DNA from: Haloplanus aerogenes
Lineage (GTDB): Archaea > Halobacteriota > Halobacteria > Halobacteriales > Haloferacaceae
DNA length: 64,000 bases
Direction of reading: 5' to 3'
Assembly (NCBI RefSeq): GCF_003856835.1
Contig: NZ_CP034145.1
Location: 1,488,001-1,552,000 of the forward strand
Shown in pieces: positions 1-7,702 of the stretch (positions are counted from its first letter, which is position 1; each line of letters opens with the position of its first letter). The notes beneath the pieces were generated by a model that saw only the letters and a list, made by a program, of their open reading frames with translations, had not been told where the DNA came from and ran no database searches. Made by a program: the position numbers and the translations under genes.

Positions 1-401
1 TTGATCTGGCTGACCGTCGCTTCGATGGTCACCGTCTCGCCGATGTCGAGGGCTTCGATGGGCGTCACGGTCGGGTGGTGATCGACCGCGACCGTCCGGT
101 AGTCGTCGAGGTCGGCCTCCGCGAAGGCGACGTCACCGTTCTCACGGATCTCGTCGAGTCGGACGAGTAGGCGGTCGCTCACGTCGTAGTCGCCGGTCAG
201 GTTCGACTCGTGAACGAGGCCGGAGACGTCGTCCGAGATGTCGACGAAGACGCCGTAGGCGACGACGCCGTTGACGACGGCGTGGTAGTAGTTGCCGACC
301 TCGATATCGTCGGCGGTGCAATCGGGTGCGAGATCGTAGACGATGGGACGGGAGTCGTCGTCCGTGTCAGTGCCGGAATCCCCGGCAGTCCCTGCGGTCA
401 T
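1..401 (-). CDS. RecJ-like DHH phosphoesterase, N-terminal part (runs off the window)
   Basis: A continuous frame opens at the ATG at 401 (minus) and reads 133 codons to the window edge without a stop. After an acidic 20-residue lead comes VYDLAPDCTADDIEVGNYY, then an S1/OB-like stretch (VVAYGVFVDISDDVSGLVHES) and a second OB-type segment. This order is typical of the N-terminus of haloarchaeal RecJ-like DHH-family exonucleases, where an S1 domain precedes the DHH core. The DHH motifs lie outside the window, so the enzymatic call rests on family resemblance. The gene is divergent from ribL. Confidence 0.65.
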   Translation of the reverse strand, partial: MTAGTAGDSGTDTDDDSRPIVYDLAPDCTADDIEVGNYYHAVVNGVVAYGVFVDISDDVSGLVHESNLTGDYDVSDRLLVRLDEIRENGDVAFAEADLDDYRTVAVDHHPTVTPIEALDIGETVTIEATVSQI

Positions 402-558
402 ACAACTGTGTGGTGGGTGCCCGAAGTTAAGCCTTGCAGAATCCGGCGCCCCCGCTACGCACATCCGGAACCCTTAGAAGGCGACACCACCGACTCGGAG
501 ATATGCGGCTCTTCCGGTCCGAACACTCCGTCGACCAGCCGAGACGGGAGGCCGGCCC

Positions 559-984
559 ATGACGACGGTCGTCGCACAGGGCACGTTCGACATCCTCCAC
601 CCCGGCCACGTTCACTACCTCTCCGACGCCGCGGCGATGGGTGACCGCCTCCACGTCATCGTCGCTCGCAGCCAGAACGTCACCCACAAGCCCGAACCGA
701 TCCTCCCCGGGCGCCAACGGCGCGCGATGGTCGACGCCCTCGCCGTCGTCGACGAGGCCCACCTCGGCCACCCCGACGACATCTTCGTCCCCATCGAACG
801 CATCGACCCCGACATCATCGTCCTCGGCTACGACCAGCATCACGACGAGGACGGCCTCCGGCGGGCGCTCCGCTCGCGGGGCATCGACTGCGAGATCAGA
901 CGTGCCTCGGCGCGCGAACCGGAGGACGACGAACTCTGCTCGACGGGCCGGATCGTGGATCGCATCGTCGAGCGTCGCTGCTGA
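559..984 (+). CDS. ribL: FAD synthase / cytidylyltransferase-like nucleotidyltransferase
   Basis: The product is 141 aa and belongs to the small nucleotidyltransferase superfamily. The ATP/CTP-binding signature [14 protein letters not shown] (with the HPGH core) sits at residues 8-21, and a second conserved block, [17 protein letters not shown], follows. Length and motifs fit archaeal RibL, which transfers AMP from ATP to FMN to make FAD. Glycerol-3-phosphate cytidylyltransferases share the fold, so the substrate is inferred. The ATG at 559 places the signature at the usual distance from the N-terminus. The gene stands alone between the divergent RecJ-like gene and the convergent coxB. Confidence 0.85.
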   Translation: MTTVVAQGTFDILHPGHVHYLSDAAAMGDRLHVIVARSQNVTHKPEPILPGRQRRAMVDALAVVDEAHLGHPDDIFVPIERIDPDIIVLGYDQHHDEDGLRRALRSRGIDCEIRRASAREPEDDELCSTGRIVDRIVERRC

Positions 985-1070
985 TCGGGCGGCGACGATT
1001 CTCAGTGACGAACTGACGACAAAGAGCGGCCGCTATCGAGCGTCGGATAGAAACAAGACGGTCGTGTGGT

Positions 1071-1871
1071 TCAGGCTCGGATCGGCGCCTGCGACAGCGT
1101 CTCGTCGTGGGCGCGGATCACGTCGTCGTCGGGTTCTTCGAGGTCACCGGACGAGCCGCTCTGTTGCTCTTCGAGGTACTGCTGGTACTCCTCCTGCGAG
1201 ACGACTTGAATCTCGAAGTACATCTGGGAGTGCGCGACACCACAGAACTCGGCACAGTAGCCCTGGTAGGTTCCCTCCTCGGTGGCGACGGTCTTGATGA
1301 CGTTCGACTGGCCGGGCATGGCGTCCTGCTTCAGGCCCAGCTTGGGCACGTGGAACGCGTGTAACACGTCACTCGATGTGACGTTGAAGTAGACGTCCTG
1401 TCCGGCTGGTATCACCACCGTCGGCGACGTGCTCGCGATCTGGACGTCTTCCTGCGGATAGCTCGCTTGCCAGCCCCACTGGAACGCGTCCATGTGGACG
1501 ACTACGTCGTCGTCTTCGGGGGCGATCTGCTGTTCGTCCTGCTCGAAGGTGACGTTCTCGTTGGCTAACACGCCGTAGGAGGCGATGCCGACGAACAGGA
1601 GGATGATGGCCGTCGCGACCGTCCACGTGATCTCGAGTCGGCGGTTCTCCTTGGTCGGCTTGGCTTCGTCGGCGTCCTTGAACCGATAGACGGTGTAGAT
1701 CAGAATACCCTCGACGAGGAGGGTAATCGGGACGGCGACGAGCAGCAGTTTCTCGTTCAGACCATAAATCAGCTCTGCGGACTCTGATGGCTGGGCAACC
1801 ACGGGGTCGGCGGCGAGGGAGAGAACCACCGCCGAGAGCAGCGACGCCAGCACGAGGCGCGACCGTTTCAT
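1071..1871 (-). CDS. coxB: Cytochrome c oxidase subunit II (CuA domain)
   Basis: The protein (266 aa) carries a signal/anchor segment at 1-26 and two transmembrane helices (about 42-66 and 82-104), followed by an outward-facing cupredoxin domain. The binuclear CuA site is complete: His171 in LHAFHVP, then Cys206-x3-Cys210-x3-His214-x2-Met217 in CAEFCGVAHSQM. It would accept electrons from a small copper protein or cytochrome and pass them to heme a in subunit I, which is not in this window. The C-terminus is acidic and glutamine-rich. It is divergent from ctaB, which makes the heme precursor for the same complex; the 165-bp spacer holds both promoters. Confidence 0.93.
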   Translation of the reverse strand: MKRSRLVLASLLSAVVLSLAADPVVAQPSESAELIYGLNEKLLLVAVPITLLVEGILIYTVYRFKDADEAKPTKENRRLEITWTVATAIILLFVGIASYGVLANENVTFEQDEQQIAPEDDDVVVHMDAFQWGWQASYPQEDVQIASTSPTVVIPAGQDVYFNVTSSDVLHAFHVPKLGLKQDAMPGQSNVIKTVATEEGTYQGYCAEFCGVAHSQMYFEIQVVSQEEYQQYLEEQQSGSSGDLEEPDDDVIRAHDETLSQAPIRA

Positions 1872-2036
1872 ACTCTATGGGCCGTTAGAATCTCCCCCCT
1901 AAATAGCTACTGATAGGGACGGCAAGGAACCACACGGTGTGGCGGGGGCGGTCCGCTGGGCGCGTGTCGTCGCCACGTGAGAAAAAGCGCGGTACATAAA
2001 TAGGCGGATTTCCAAACGCCGATCAGTGATCGATTC
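1872..2036. promoter_or_regulatory. Divergent promoter region between coxB and ctaB
   Basis: An ATAAATA box lies at 1996-2002, 35-41 bases before the GTG of ctaB, so transcription would begin about 10 bases upstream of that codon. On the other strand a CTATTTAG box near 1899-1906 sits about 30 bases before the coxB ATG, consistent with a nearly leaderless coxB transcript. The spacing matches archaeal TATA promoters; no separate operator is obvious. Confidence 0.55.
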
Positions 2037-3443
2037 GTGCGAGACGTAACCGACCGCTTCCCGGGCCTCCTCGCGGCGAGCGCGATGGGCGTCTATCTGC
2101 TCTTGCTCGTCGGGACGACCATCGCCGTGACCGACGCGGTCGAGACGTGCGCGGCGTGGCCGGCCTGTGGCGACGGGTTGACGCTGCCGAGCACCGCCGC
2201 CGGTGCGCTCGTCATCGGGCACCGGATCGCGGCCGTCGTCGTCGGTCTCCTCGTCCTCGCGGCCGGCGTCGCCGCGTGGCAGTCCGACACCCGCCGTCGC
2301 GTCCGCGTCGCCCTCGGCGTCTCAGCCGTCTGTTATCCCGCCCAGGCTGCCCTCGGTGCGTTCGTCGCTACGACCGGCGCGGCCGGCCTCCTGCCCGCCG
2401 CCCACCTGCTCGTGGGCATGGTCATCTTCGGCGGCCTCGTCGCGGCGCTCGCGTGGACACTGGAGGAGAAGACTGGCGATCCGTCGGACGGTCCAGTCAC
2501 GGACCCCGACGCACTCGAACCACCCGAAGCGCCCAACGAACCAGCGGAGCGCCCCTCGCTCCCCGACGACCCGATCGCCCGGTTCCGCGTCGTCGCCGGC
2601 GCGTACGCGCGACTCACGAAACCGCGGCTGATGTGGTTGCTCTGTCTCGTCGCCTCCGCGGGCATGGGACTGGCCGCGGGGTCCGCGCTCGATGCCCGGA
2701 CGGTCGTCCTCACCTTGCTCGGCGGCGTCCTCTCCATCGGCGCCAGCGGCACCTTCAACCACGTCCTCGAGCGCGACGTGGATCGCCGGATGAACCGCAC
2801 CAGCGACCGTCCGCTCGCGACGGACGTGGTGTCAGTGCGTAACGCCCTCGCGTTCGGCGGCCTGCTGACGCTGGCGTCGCTCGCGGCCTTCGCCGCCGTC
2901 AACTGGCTGGTCGCCGTCCTCGGTCTCGTTGCCATCGTCTTCTACAGCGTGATCTACACGCTCGTGTTGAAGCCGAACACGGTCCAGAACACGGTGATCG
3001 GCGGCGCGGCGGGCGCGCTCCCGGCGCTGATCGGCTGGGCGGCCGTGACCGGGGAAGTCGGCCTCGGAGGTCTCGTCCTCGCGGCCGTCATCTTCCTCTG
3101 GACGCCCGCGCACTTCTACAATCTCGCGCTCGCGTACAAGGACGACTACGCTCGTGGCGGCTTCCCGATGATGCCCGTCGTGCGCGGCGAGACGGAGACC
3201 CGCAAGCATATCCTCTGGTGGCTCGGCGCGACGTTCGTCGGTGCGGGCGTGCTGGCGACGTGGAGCGACCTCGGCTGGCTCTACGTCGGGGCGACCGTCG
3301 TCCTCGGCGCGGCGTTCCTGTGGGCGGTCGTCCGTCTCCACGTGGACAAGACCGAAGCCGCTGCCTTCCGCGCCTTCCACGCCTCGAACGCCTACCTCGG
3401 GGCACTCCTCCTCGCGGTGGTCGTCGACACGTTGGCGATCTGA
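2037..3443 (+). CDS. ctaB: Heme O synthase (protoheme IX farnesyltransferase) with N-terminal CtaA-like half
   Basis: The 468-aa membrane protein has two parts. Residues 1-150 hold about four helices and a CtaA/COX15-like segment, with a conserved GHRIAA histidine around residue 62 and a CAAWPACGDG cysteine pair. An acidic linker (about 150-180) leads to a UbiA-family prenyltransferase domain (about 190-468) with the motif NHVLERDVDRRMNRTSDRPL near residues 241-260, whose aspartates bind Mg-farnesyl diphosphate. It converts heme B to heme O for the oxidase. GTG at 2037 is chosen because of the TATA box at 1996-2002. The N-terminal half is too short for a complete heme A synthase and may only bind or hand over heme. 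Confidence 0.88.
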   Translation: MRDVTDRFPGLLAASAMGVYLLLLVGTTIAVTDAVETCAAWPACGDGLTLPSTAAGALVIGHRIAAVVVGLLVLAAGVAAWQSDTRRRVRVALGVSAVCYPAQAALGAFVATTGAAGLLPAAHLLVGMVIFGGLVAALAWTLEEKTGDPSDGPVTDPDALEPPEAPNEPAERPSLPDDPIARFRVVAGAYARLTKPRLMWLLCLVASAGMGLAAGSALDARTVVLTLLGGVLSIGASGTFNHVLERDVDRRMNRTSDRPLATDVVSVRNALAFGGLLTLASLAAFAAVNWLVAVLGLVAIVFYSVIYTLVLKPNTVQNTVIGGAAGALPALIGWAAVTGEVGLGGLVLAAVIFLWTPAHFYNLALAYKDDYARGGFPMMPVVRGETETRKHILWWLGATFVGAGVLATWSDLGWLYVGATVVLGAAFLWAVVRLHVDKTEAAAFRAFHASNAYLGALLLAVVVDTLAI

Positions 3444-3488
3444 TGATCCAAGGGTAAACGGTAAGCCAGTGGCTTACGGGCAACGTGT

Positions 3489-4640
3489 ATGGAGAACGTA
3501 GCGATCATCGGCGCGTCGATGACCCAGTTCGGACAGCGGGACGGATGGGTGCTTGACCTCCTCTCGGAAGCCGGGACGGCGTGTCTGGACGACGCCGGCG
3601 TCCCGCCGGACGCGGTCGACCACCTCTACGTCTCGAACATGGCGAGTGGGGAGTTCGAGGGGCAGACGGGGATCATGAACGCCCTCGCACACGACCTCGC
3701 GGCGATGCCGGCGTACACCGCCCGCATCGACCAGACGAGTTCGAGCGGTGGCGCGGGCGTCAAACACGCGTGGCAGTCGGTCGCCAGCGGCGCCAGCGAC
3801 ATGACGCTTCTCGTGGGTGCGGAGAAGATGACCCACCGAACGACGGCGGAGGCGACGGACGTCATCGCCTCCATCACCCATCCCGTCGAGTACAAACACG
3901 GCGTGACGCTCCCGAGTTTCGCGGGGCTGACCGCACGCCTGTATCTGGACACCTACGACGCCCCCCGCGAGAGTCTGGGCAAGGTGGCAGTGAAGAACCA
4001 CCGCCACGGCGTCGACAACCCGCACGCGCAGTTCCAGAAGGAGGTTGACCTCGACACCGTGCTGAACTCGCCCATCGTGGCCGACCCGCTCCGCCTCTAC
4101 GACTTCTGTCCGATCACGGACGGGAGTGCGGCACTCATGTTCTGCCCCGAGTCCGTCGCGAAAGAGTACACCGACGACTACGTCCTCGTGCCGGGCGTCG
4201 GCGGCGCGACGGACACCCACGTCGTCCACGAGCGTGCGGATCCGACGACGATGCGCGGCGTCGTCGAGTCGAGTCGCATCGCCTACGACATGGCCGACAT
4301 GGGGCCGGAGGACATCGACGTGGCCGAACTCCACGACATGTTTACCATTCTGGAGTTCCTCCAGAGCGAGGATCTGGGCTTCTTCGAGAAAGGCGAGGGC
4401 TGGAAGGCAGTCGAGGAGGGTCGCACGGAACGCGGCGGCGACCTGCCGATCAACCCCTCCGGCGGCCTGAAGTCGAAGGGCCACCCGCTGGGTGCCAGCG
4501 GCGTCGCACAGGTGTACGAAATCTACGAACAGCTGATGGGTGACGCCGGCAAGCGACAGGTCGACGCCGACACCGGCCTGGCCTGTAACGTCGGCGGCTT
4601 CGGCAACTGCGTCATCACCACTCTCATGGAGGCAAACTGA
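3489..4640 (+). CDS. Haloarchaeal beta-ketothiolase, catalytic (alpha) subunit
   Basis: This thiolase-fold protein (383 aa) belongs to the SCP2/acetyl-CoA acetyltransferase branch. The segment that normally carries the nucleophilic Cys reads QTSSSGGAG (residues 82-90), so Ser84 occupies the Cys position. The GHPLGASG histidine motif and a C-terminal NVGGFGN motif are present. Two-subunit thiolases with an active-site Ser are known from Haloferax mediterranei (BktB alpha/beta), where they condense acyl-CoAs for PHBV synthesis. The next gene overlaps by one base and encodes the OB-fold partner, and the PHA genes follow within 2 kb, so a role in supplying PHA precursors is likely. A mevalonate-pathway role is the alternative. 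Confidence 0.82.
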   Translation: MENVAIIGASMTQFGQRDGWVLDLLSEAGTACLDDAGVPPDAVDHLYVSNMASGEFEGQTGIMNALAHDLAAMPAYTARIDQTSSSGGAGVKHAWQSVASGASDMTLLVGAEKMTHRTTAEATDVIASITHPVEYKHGVTLPSFAGLTARLYLDTYDAPRESLGKVAVKNHRHGVDNPHAQFQKEVDLDTVLNSPIVADPLRLYDFCPITDGSAALMFCPESVAKEYTDDYVLVPGVGGATDTHVVHERADPTTMRGVVESSRIAYDMADMGPEDIDVAELHDMFTILEFLQSEDLGFFEKGEGWKAVEEGRTERGGDLPINPSGGLKSKGHPLGASGVAQVYEIYEQLMGDAGKRQVDADTGLACNVGGFGNCVITTLMEAN

Positions 4641-4999
4641 TGATGGAAGCATACCGCTACCCCGACGGGAGTATCACGTACCCCGGCCACCCTATCGGTC
4701 CGGGCGGCGAGGAACCGGTCGACACGGTCGACCTCAGCGAGTACACCGCCGAGGTGATCACGTGGACGACGAGTACGGCGGCGCCGCCGGGCGTCCGCGA
4801 ACCCAACACGCTGGCCATCGTCGAGTTCGACGTGGACGGCGAACCCGTCCGCGCCATCGGCGGCGTCGTGACCGGTGCAGAGGTCGACATCGGCGACGAG
4901 GTGCGGCCGGTGTACGTCGAGGAGCTCCGGGAACCCGGGGCGGGCATCCGCGAACCCGAGAGTCAGGAGTGGGACGGCTACCGCTTCGAACCGGTCTGA
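4640..4999 (+). CDS. OB-fold (DUF35-type) thiolase partner subunit
   Basis: The product is 119 aa, with ATGs at 4640 and 4643; the first shares a base with the thiolase stop codon, so translation is probably coupled. The fold resembles the DUF35 OB domain that bridges acyl-CoA enzymes in archaea. The zinc-ribbon cysteines found in many DUF35 proteins are absent, as in the beta subunit of haloarchaeal two-subunit thiolases. It is expected to form a stable complex with the upstream thiolase and complete its substrate site. It has no catalytic motif of its own. Confidence 0.75.
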   Translation: MMEAYRYPDGSITYPGHPIGPGGEEPVDTVDLSEYTAEVITWTTSTAAPPGVREPNTLAIVEFDVDGEPVRAIGGVVTGAEVDIGDEVRPVYVEELREPGAGIREPESQEWDGYRFEPV

Positions 5000-5031
5000 C
5001 GTTTTTGATCGTCGGGGATGTGGTCCCGACG

Positions 5032-5517
5032 ATGCTCTCCACGTTTCGCACCAAACGCGGTCGCTGTCATCTCGATGGCGACCGACTCCGTCTGGAGTCG
5101 AGTCTGCGCAGACAGTGGCGCCGCTACCGCGAGGGTGAGCGACTTCCCGCGTTGTTGATGGCTGGGACCGTCTTCGGCGTCGTCGTCATCGTCGTCGAGG
5201 CGCTGGTGACCGGCGGCGTTCGACGGCTTCTGTTGATGGCTGGCGTCGTCGTCGCCCTCGTTGCGGTCGGCCGCCTGAGCAACTACGTGCGCGGGTTCAC
5301 GGCGACCGAGGAGATTCCGCTCGACGCGATCAGTCACGTGACGGCGAAGCAGGGGACGGAAGGGCTCACCCGCCCGCGGTTCGTCGTCACGTACGAGGCG
5401 GGCGGAGAGACGAAACGTCGGTACGTGATGATGCCGTCGCTGTGGCTCTCGTACGGGGAGGCGGAGTTCCGGCGCGCGAAAGCGGCGTTTCGGGACGCTG
5501 GGATCGCGGTCGAGTGA
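5032..5517 (+). CDS. Small membrane protein of unknown function
   Basis: From the ATG at 5032 the protein is 161 aa. A basic N-terminal stretch (about 1-38) is followed by two hydrophobic helices (about 40-63 and 67-86) and a soluble C-terminal half of beta-rich character, with some likeness to bacterial PH-type membrane domains. The frame is open further upstream but overlaps the OB-fold gene, so the later start is preferred. It begins 32 bases after the OB-fold gene and ends one base from the convergent MaoC gene. I do not recognise a specific family. Confidence 0.6.
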   Translation: MLSTFRTKRGRCHLDGDRLRLESSLRRQWRRYREGERLPALLMAGTVFGVVVIVVEALVTGGVRRLLLMAGVVVALVAVGRLSNYVRGFTATEEIPLDAISHVTAKQGTEGLTRPRFVVTYEAGGETKRRYVMMPSLWLSYGEAEFRRAKAAFRDAGIAVE

Positions 5518-5518
5518 T

Positions 5519-6178
5519 CTAGTCGTCGAGCGCGTCTTCCGGCACCTCGTCGATGAGGACGATGGCTTCGCCGTCGATGACGGTCTCGCCGTCCTCGTCC
5601 TCGACGACGGTCGTCAGGCGGTAGCGGCCGTCGCCGAGGTCCTCGACGACCTCGCAGATGGCGGTGACTTTCTCGCCGATGTCGACGGGGCCGAGGAACT
5701 GGAGGTCCTGCGAGAGGTAGATGGTCAGCCCGGGGAGGCGGGCGAGGGCGGCGCTGATGACGCCGGAGACGAGCGTGCCGTGGACGATCTGCCGGCCGAA
5801 CCGGGTCTCCTCGGCGAAGTCGGCGTCGAGGTGGAGGCGGTTGGTGTCACCGCTGGCATCCGCGAAGACCTGAATCTCCTCCTCGGTGAGTCGCTTCGAG
5901 AAGCGGATGCGGTCGCCGACGCTGACCACGCCGTCGCCCTCGTCCGTATGTTCGAACGTCCACTCCGCCTTGGAGTAGGTGAGTTCCGGTGCTACTGCCG
6001 GCTGTCGGTCGTCCGCGTCGGCGTCCGCGTCGTCACTGTCGGAAAGCGCCGGGAACATCGCCCGGTTGGCCGCCATCACACTGTTGTAGAAGTGCCCGAC
6101 GCTGTTCGAGAAGTGTTTCTGCGACTGGAGCCACGTGTCCGCGACCCCGCTCATCGGCGTGGTAGTTCGGTCCTGCAT
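5519..6178 (-). CDS. phaJ: MaoC-type (R)-specific enoyl-CoA hydratase, PhaJ-like, with N-terminal extension
   Basis: The 219-aa protein has a MaoC/hydratase-2 hot-dog domain at about 80-215. The signature reads FADASGDTNRLHLDADFAEE, with the Asp and His expected for hydration of trans-2-enoyl-CoA; the usual Pro after Asn is Arg here. PhaJ enzymes channel beta-oxidation intermediates to (R)-3-hydroxyacyl-CoA for PHA synthase. The first 70 residues are not part of the hydratase. They contain an aromatic/amphipathic segment (WLQSQKHFSNSVGHFYNSV) and an Asp-rich linker, reminiscent of granule-binding proteins. It is divergent from phaR, supporting a PHA role. Confidence 0.8.
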   Translation of the reverse strand: MQDRTTTPMSGVADTWLQSQKHFSNSVGHFYNSVMAANRAMFPALSDSDDADADADDRQPAVAPELTYSKAEWTFEHTDEGDGVVSVGDRIRFSKRLTEEEIQVFADASGDTNRLHLDADFAEETRFGRQIVHGTLVSGVISAALARLPGLTIYLSQDLQFLGPVDIGEKVTAICEVVEDLGDGRYRLTTVVEDEDGETVIDGEAIVLIDEVPEDALDD

Positions 6179-6282
6179 TGTTGGTTAGGGTTCCTTGGGG
6201 CTGGTTGGTTAAAGACTGGTCGCTTTCGCCGCCGGGCACAACCCAGCGCAACCACTGAATGTCTTTGAGTGGTATAGGATGG

Positions 6283-6302
6283 TAACAAAAGTAAAGCTTA
6301 TG
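6283..6302 (+). promoter_or_regulatory. Candidate promoter of the phaR-phaP operon
   Basis: An AT-rich patch in a GC-rich setting reads TAACAAAAGTAAAGCTTATG, with purine-rich BRE-like sequence followed by a TATA-like AAGCTTAT 30-37 bases before the phaR ATG. In Haloferax mediterranei PhaR represses the phaRP promoter; an operator here is plausible, but I cannot define its bases. Confidence 0.4.
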
Positions 6303-6330
6303 CCTCTGGCCGCCCTTCGTAGGAACAAGG

Positions 6331-6645
6331 ATGACGCAAGACGAGGACGATGGATCGCCGATGTGGCCGCCGATGCCCTTCGCCCAGCAGTTTCAGAACG
6401 CGAGCGAAGACGCCGTCGAACAGCAGATGAAGCTGTTCAAACAGTTTATGTCGGGAGGCGCCGGGAGCGGATTCGACGGGTTCTCGCAACTCGGCGCGAT
6501 GAGCATGGGCACGGCGATGTTCAAGACCCGCGTGCAGAGCGGGGGCCGCATCAGTATTCCCGATGCCGAGCGCGAGACGCTCGGCATCGAGGACGGCGAC
6601 ATCGTCCAGACAATCGTCATCCCCGTCAAACGAAATTCGGAGTAA
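6331..6645 (+). CDS. phaR: PHA regulator PhaR, AbrB/SpoVT-like DNA-binding protein
   Basis: The protein is 104 aa. Its N-terminal half is a hydrophobic/amphipathic stretch (PPMPFAQQFQNASEDAVEQQ) that could bind granules. The C-terminal 40 residues are a swapped-hairpin AbrB-like DNA-binding domain with VQSGGRISIPDAERETLGI followed by EDGDIVQTIVIPVK. This is the layout of haloarchaeal PhaR, which represses phaR-phaP and is released when granules form. The phaP start lies 4 bases after the stop codon. The function is inferred from this architecture and the locus. Confidence 0.85.
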   Translation: MTQDEDDGSPMWPPMPFAQQFQNASEDAVEQQMKLFKQFMSGGAGSGFDGFSQLGAMSMGTAMFKTRVQSGGRISIPDAERETLGIEDGDIVQTIVIPVKRNSE

Positions 6646-6649
6646 ACCA

Positions 6650-7120
6650 ATGAGTGTTTCCAACCCCTTCAGTTCAGCGTTCGAGATGCAGCGTACGATG
6701 ATCGACCAGAGCCGCCGCGCCGCGGAGACCAGTATCGACGCCCAGCGTGCCGCCGTCGAGACGTGGTTCGGTTCCTTCGAGTCGGCCAAGACCGTCCAGA
6801 AGAGCGGCGTCACGCTCTCGAAAACGGCAATCGAGGCCTACCTCGACGGCCTCAAGTCCGTCTTCCCCGAGGAAGCCGTCGCGGAACTCGAAGCCGCAGT
6901 CGACGAGCAGTTCGAGGCCGTCGACGAGATTCACGAGGACGCGTGGCAGTCCTTCCTCGAGGGTCTCGACGAGGCCGAAGCGACCTACGACGAGCTGACC
7001 GAGATGCAGCTCGAACTGCTGGCCGAGAGCTTCGACGCGCTCGAAGAGCTCCAGTCCGACGCCGCCGAGACGACCGAAGAGGCCGTCGCCTCCGCCGAGG
7101 AACTGGCGGAGTCGGCCTAA
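6650..7120 (+). CDS. phaP: Phasin PhaP, PHA granule-associated protein
   Basis: The 156-aa protein is acidic and almost wholly helical, without cysteines. It starts MSVSNPFSSAFEMQRTMIDQS and continues as long amphipathic helices rich in Glu, Ala and Leu, the pattern of haloarchaeal phasin PhaP, the main surface protein of PHA granules. The ATG at 6650 is only four bases past phaR. An in-frame codon upstream lies within phaR and is rejected. Co-transcription with phaR provides autoregulated supply of phasin as granules grow. Confidence 0.85.
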   Translation: MSVSNPFSSAFEMQRTMIDQSRRAAETSIDAQRAAVETWFGSFESAKTVQKSGVTLSKTAIEAYLDGLKSVFPEEAVAELEAAVDEQFEAVDEIHEDAWQSFLEGLDEAEATYDELTEMQLELLAESFDALEELQSDAAETTEEAVASAEELAESA

Positions 7121-7159
7121 CCGGAGCGTTTTCACCCCCAACCCCCCTATTTGTATACG

Positions 7160-7702
7160 ATGACCAACGACGCCAGCGGTACGTTCGACGGACAGATGGA
7201 CGCGTTCCTGGAACGCATGACAGAGACGTATATGAACGCCCTCGACCGGAACCTCGACGCGCAGTCGGCGTTCCTCGAATCCTGGATGGACTCGATGGAG
7301 GACAACCTCTCCGAGGAGCGCATTCAGGAGGGATACGAGGGATCGATGCGCGCCTACGAGGCGTGGATGGACGCCGCCGAGACCTCCTTCGAGCGCATGG
7401 GAAGCGCGTTCCAGGGCGAGGACGTCGAGCCCGAGGAGTTCCGCGACATCTGGCTCTCCTCGGCCAACGAGGCGTTCAAGGAGATGATGACCACCACCGC
7501 GTTCGCGGCCGCGACGGGCCAGACCGTCGAGGATGCGATGGACATGCGACAGAACATCGACGAGGCGTCCGAAGAGACCCTCCACGCGCTCAACTTCGCC
7601 ACCGTCGGCGACGTGCGCGAGGTTGGTGAACGGCTCGTCGAACTCGAACGCCGCCAGCACTCCATCGAGCAGAAGCTCGACCGGATCATCGAAGAGCTAT
7701 GA
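7160..7702 (+). CDS. phaE: PHA synthase subunit PhaE (haloarchaeal class III)
   Basis: The product is 180 aa from the ATG at 7160. It is acidic and helical, with a C-terminal heptad-like segment ([19 protein letters not shown]) typical of PhaE. PhaE is the non-catalytic partner that activates PhaC and helps assemble the synthase on granules. Haloarchaeal PhaE is about half the size of bacterial PhaE, which matches. Its stop overlaps the phaC start (ATGA, 7699-7702), so translation is coupled. A short TATTTGTAT stretch just upstream (7148-7156) may hold an internal promoter. Confidence 0.9.
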   Translation: MTNDASGTFDGQMDAFLERMTETYMNALDRNLDAQSAFLESWMDSMEDNLSEERIQEGYEGSMRAYEAWMDAAETSFERMGSAFQGEDVEPEEFRDIWLSSANEAFKEMMTTTAFAAATGQTVEDAMDMRQNIDEASEETLHALNFATVGDVREVGERLVELERRQHSIEQKLDRIIEEL

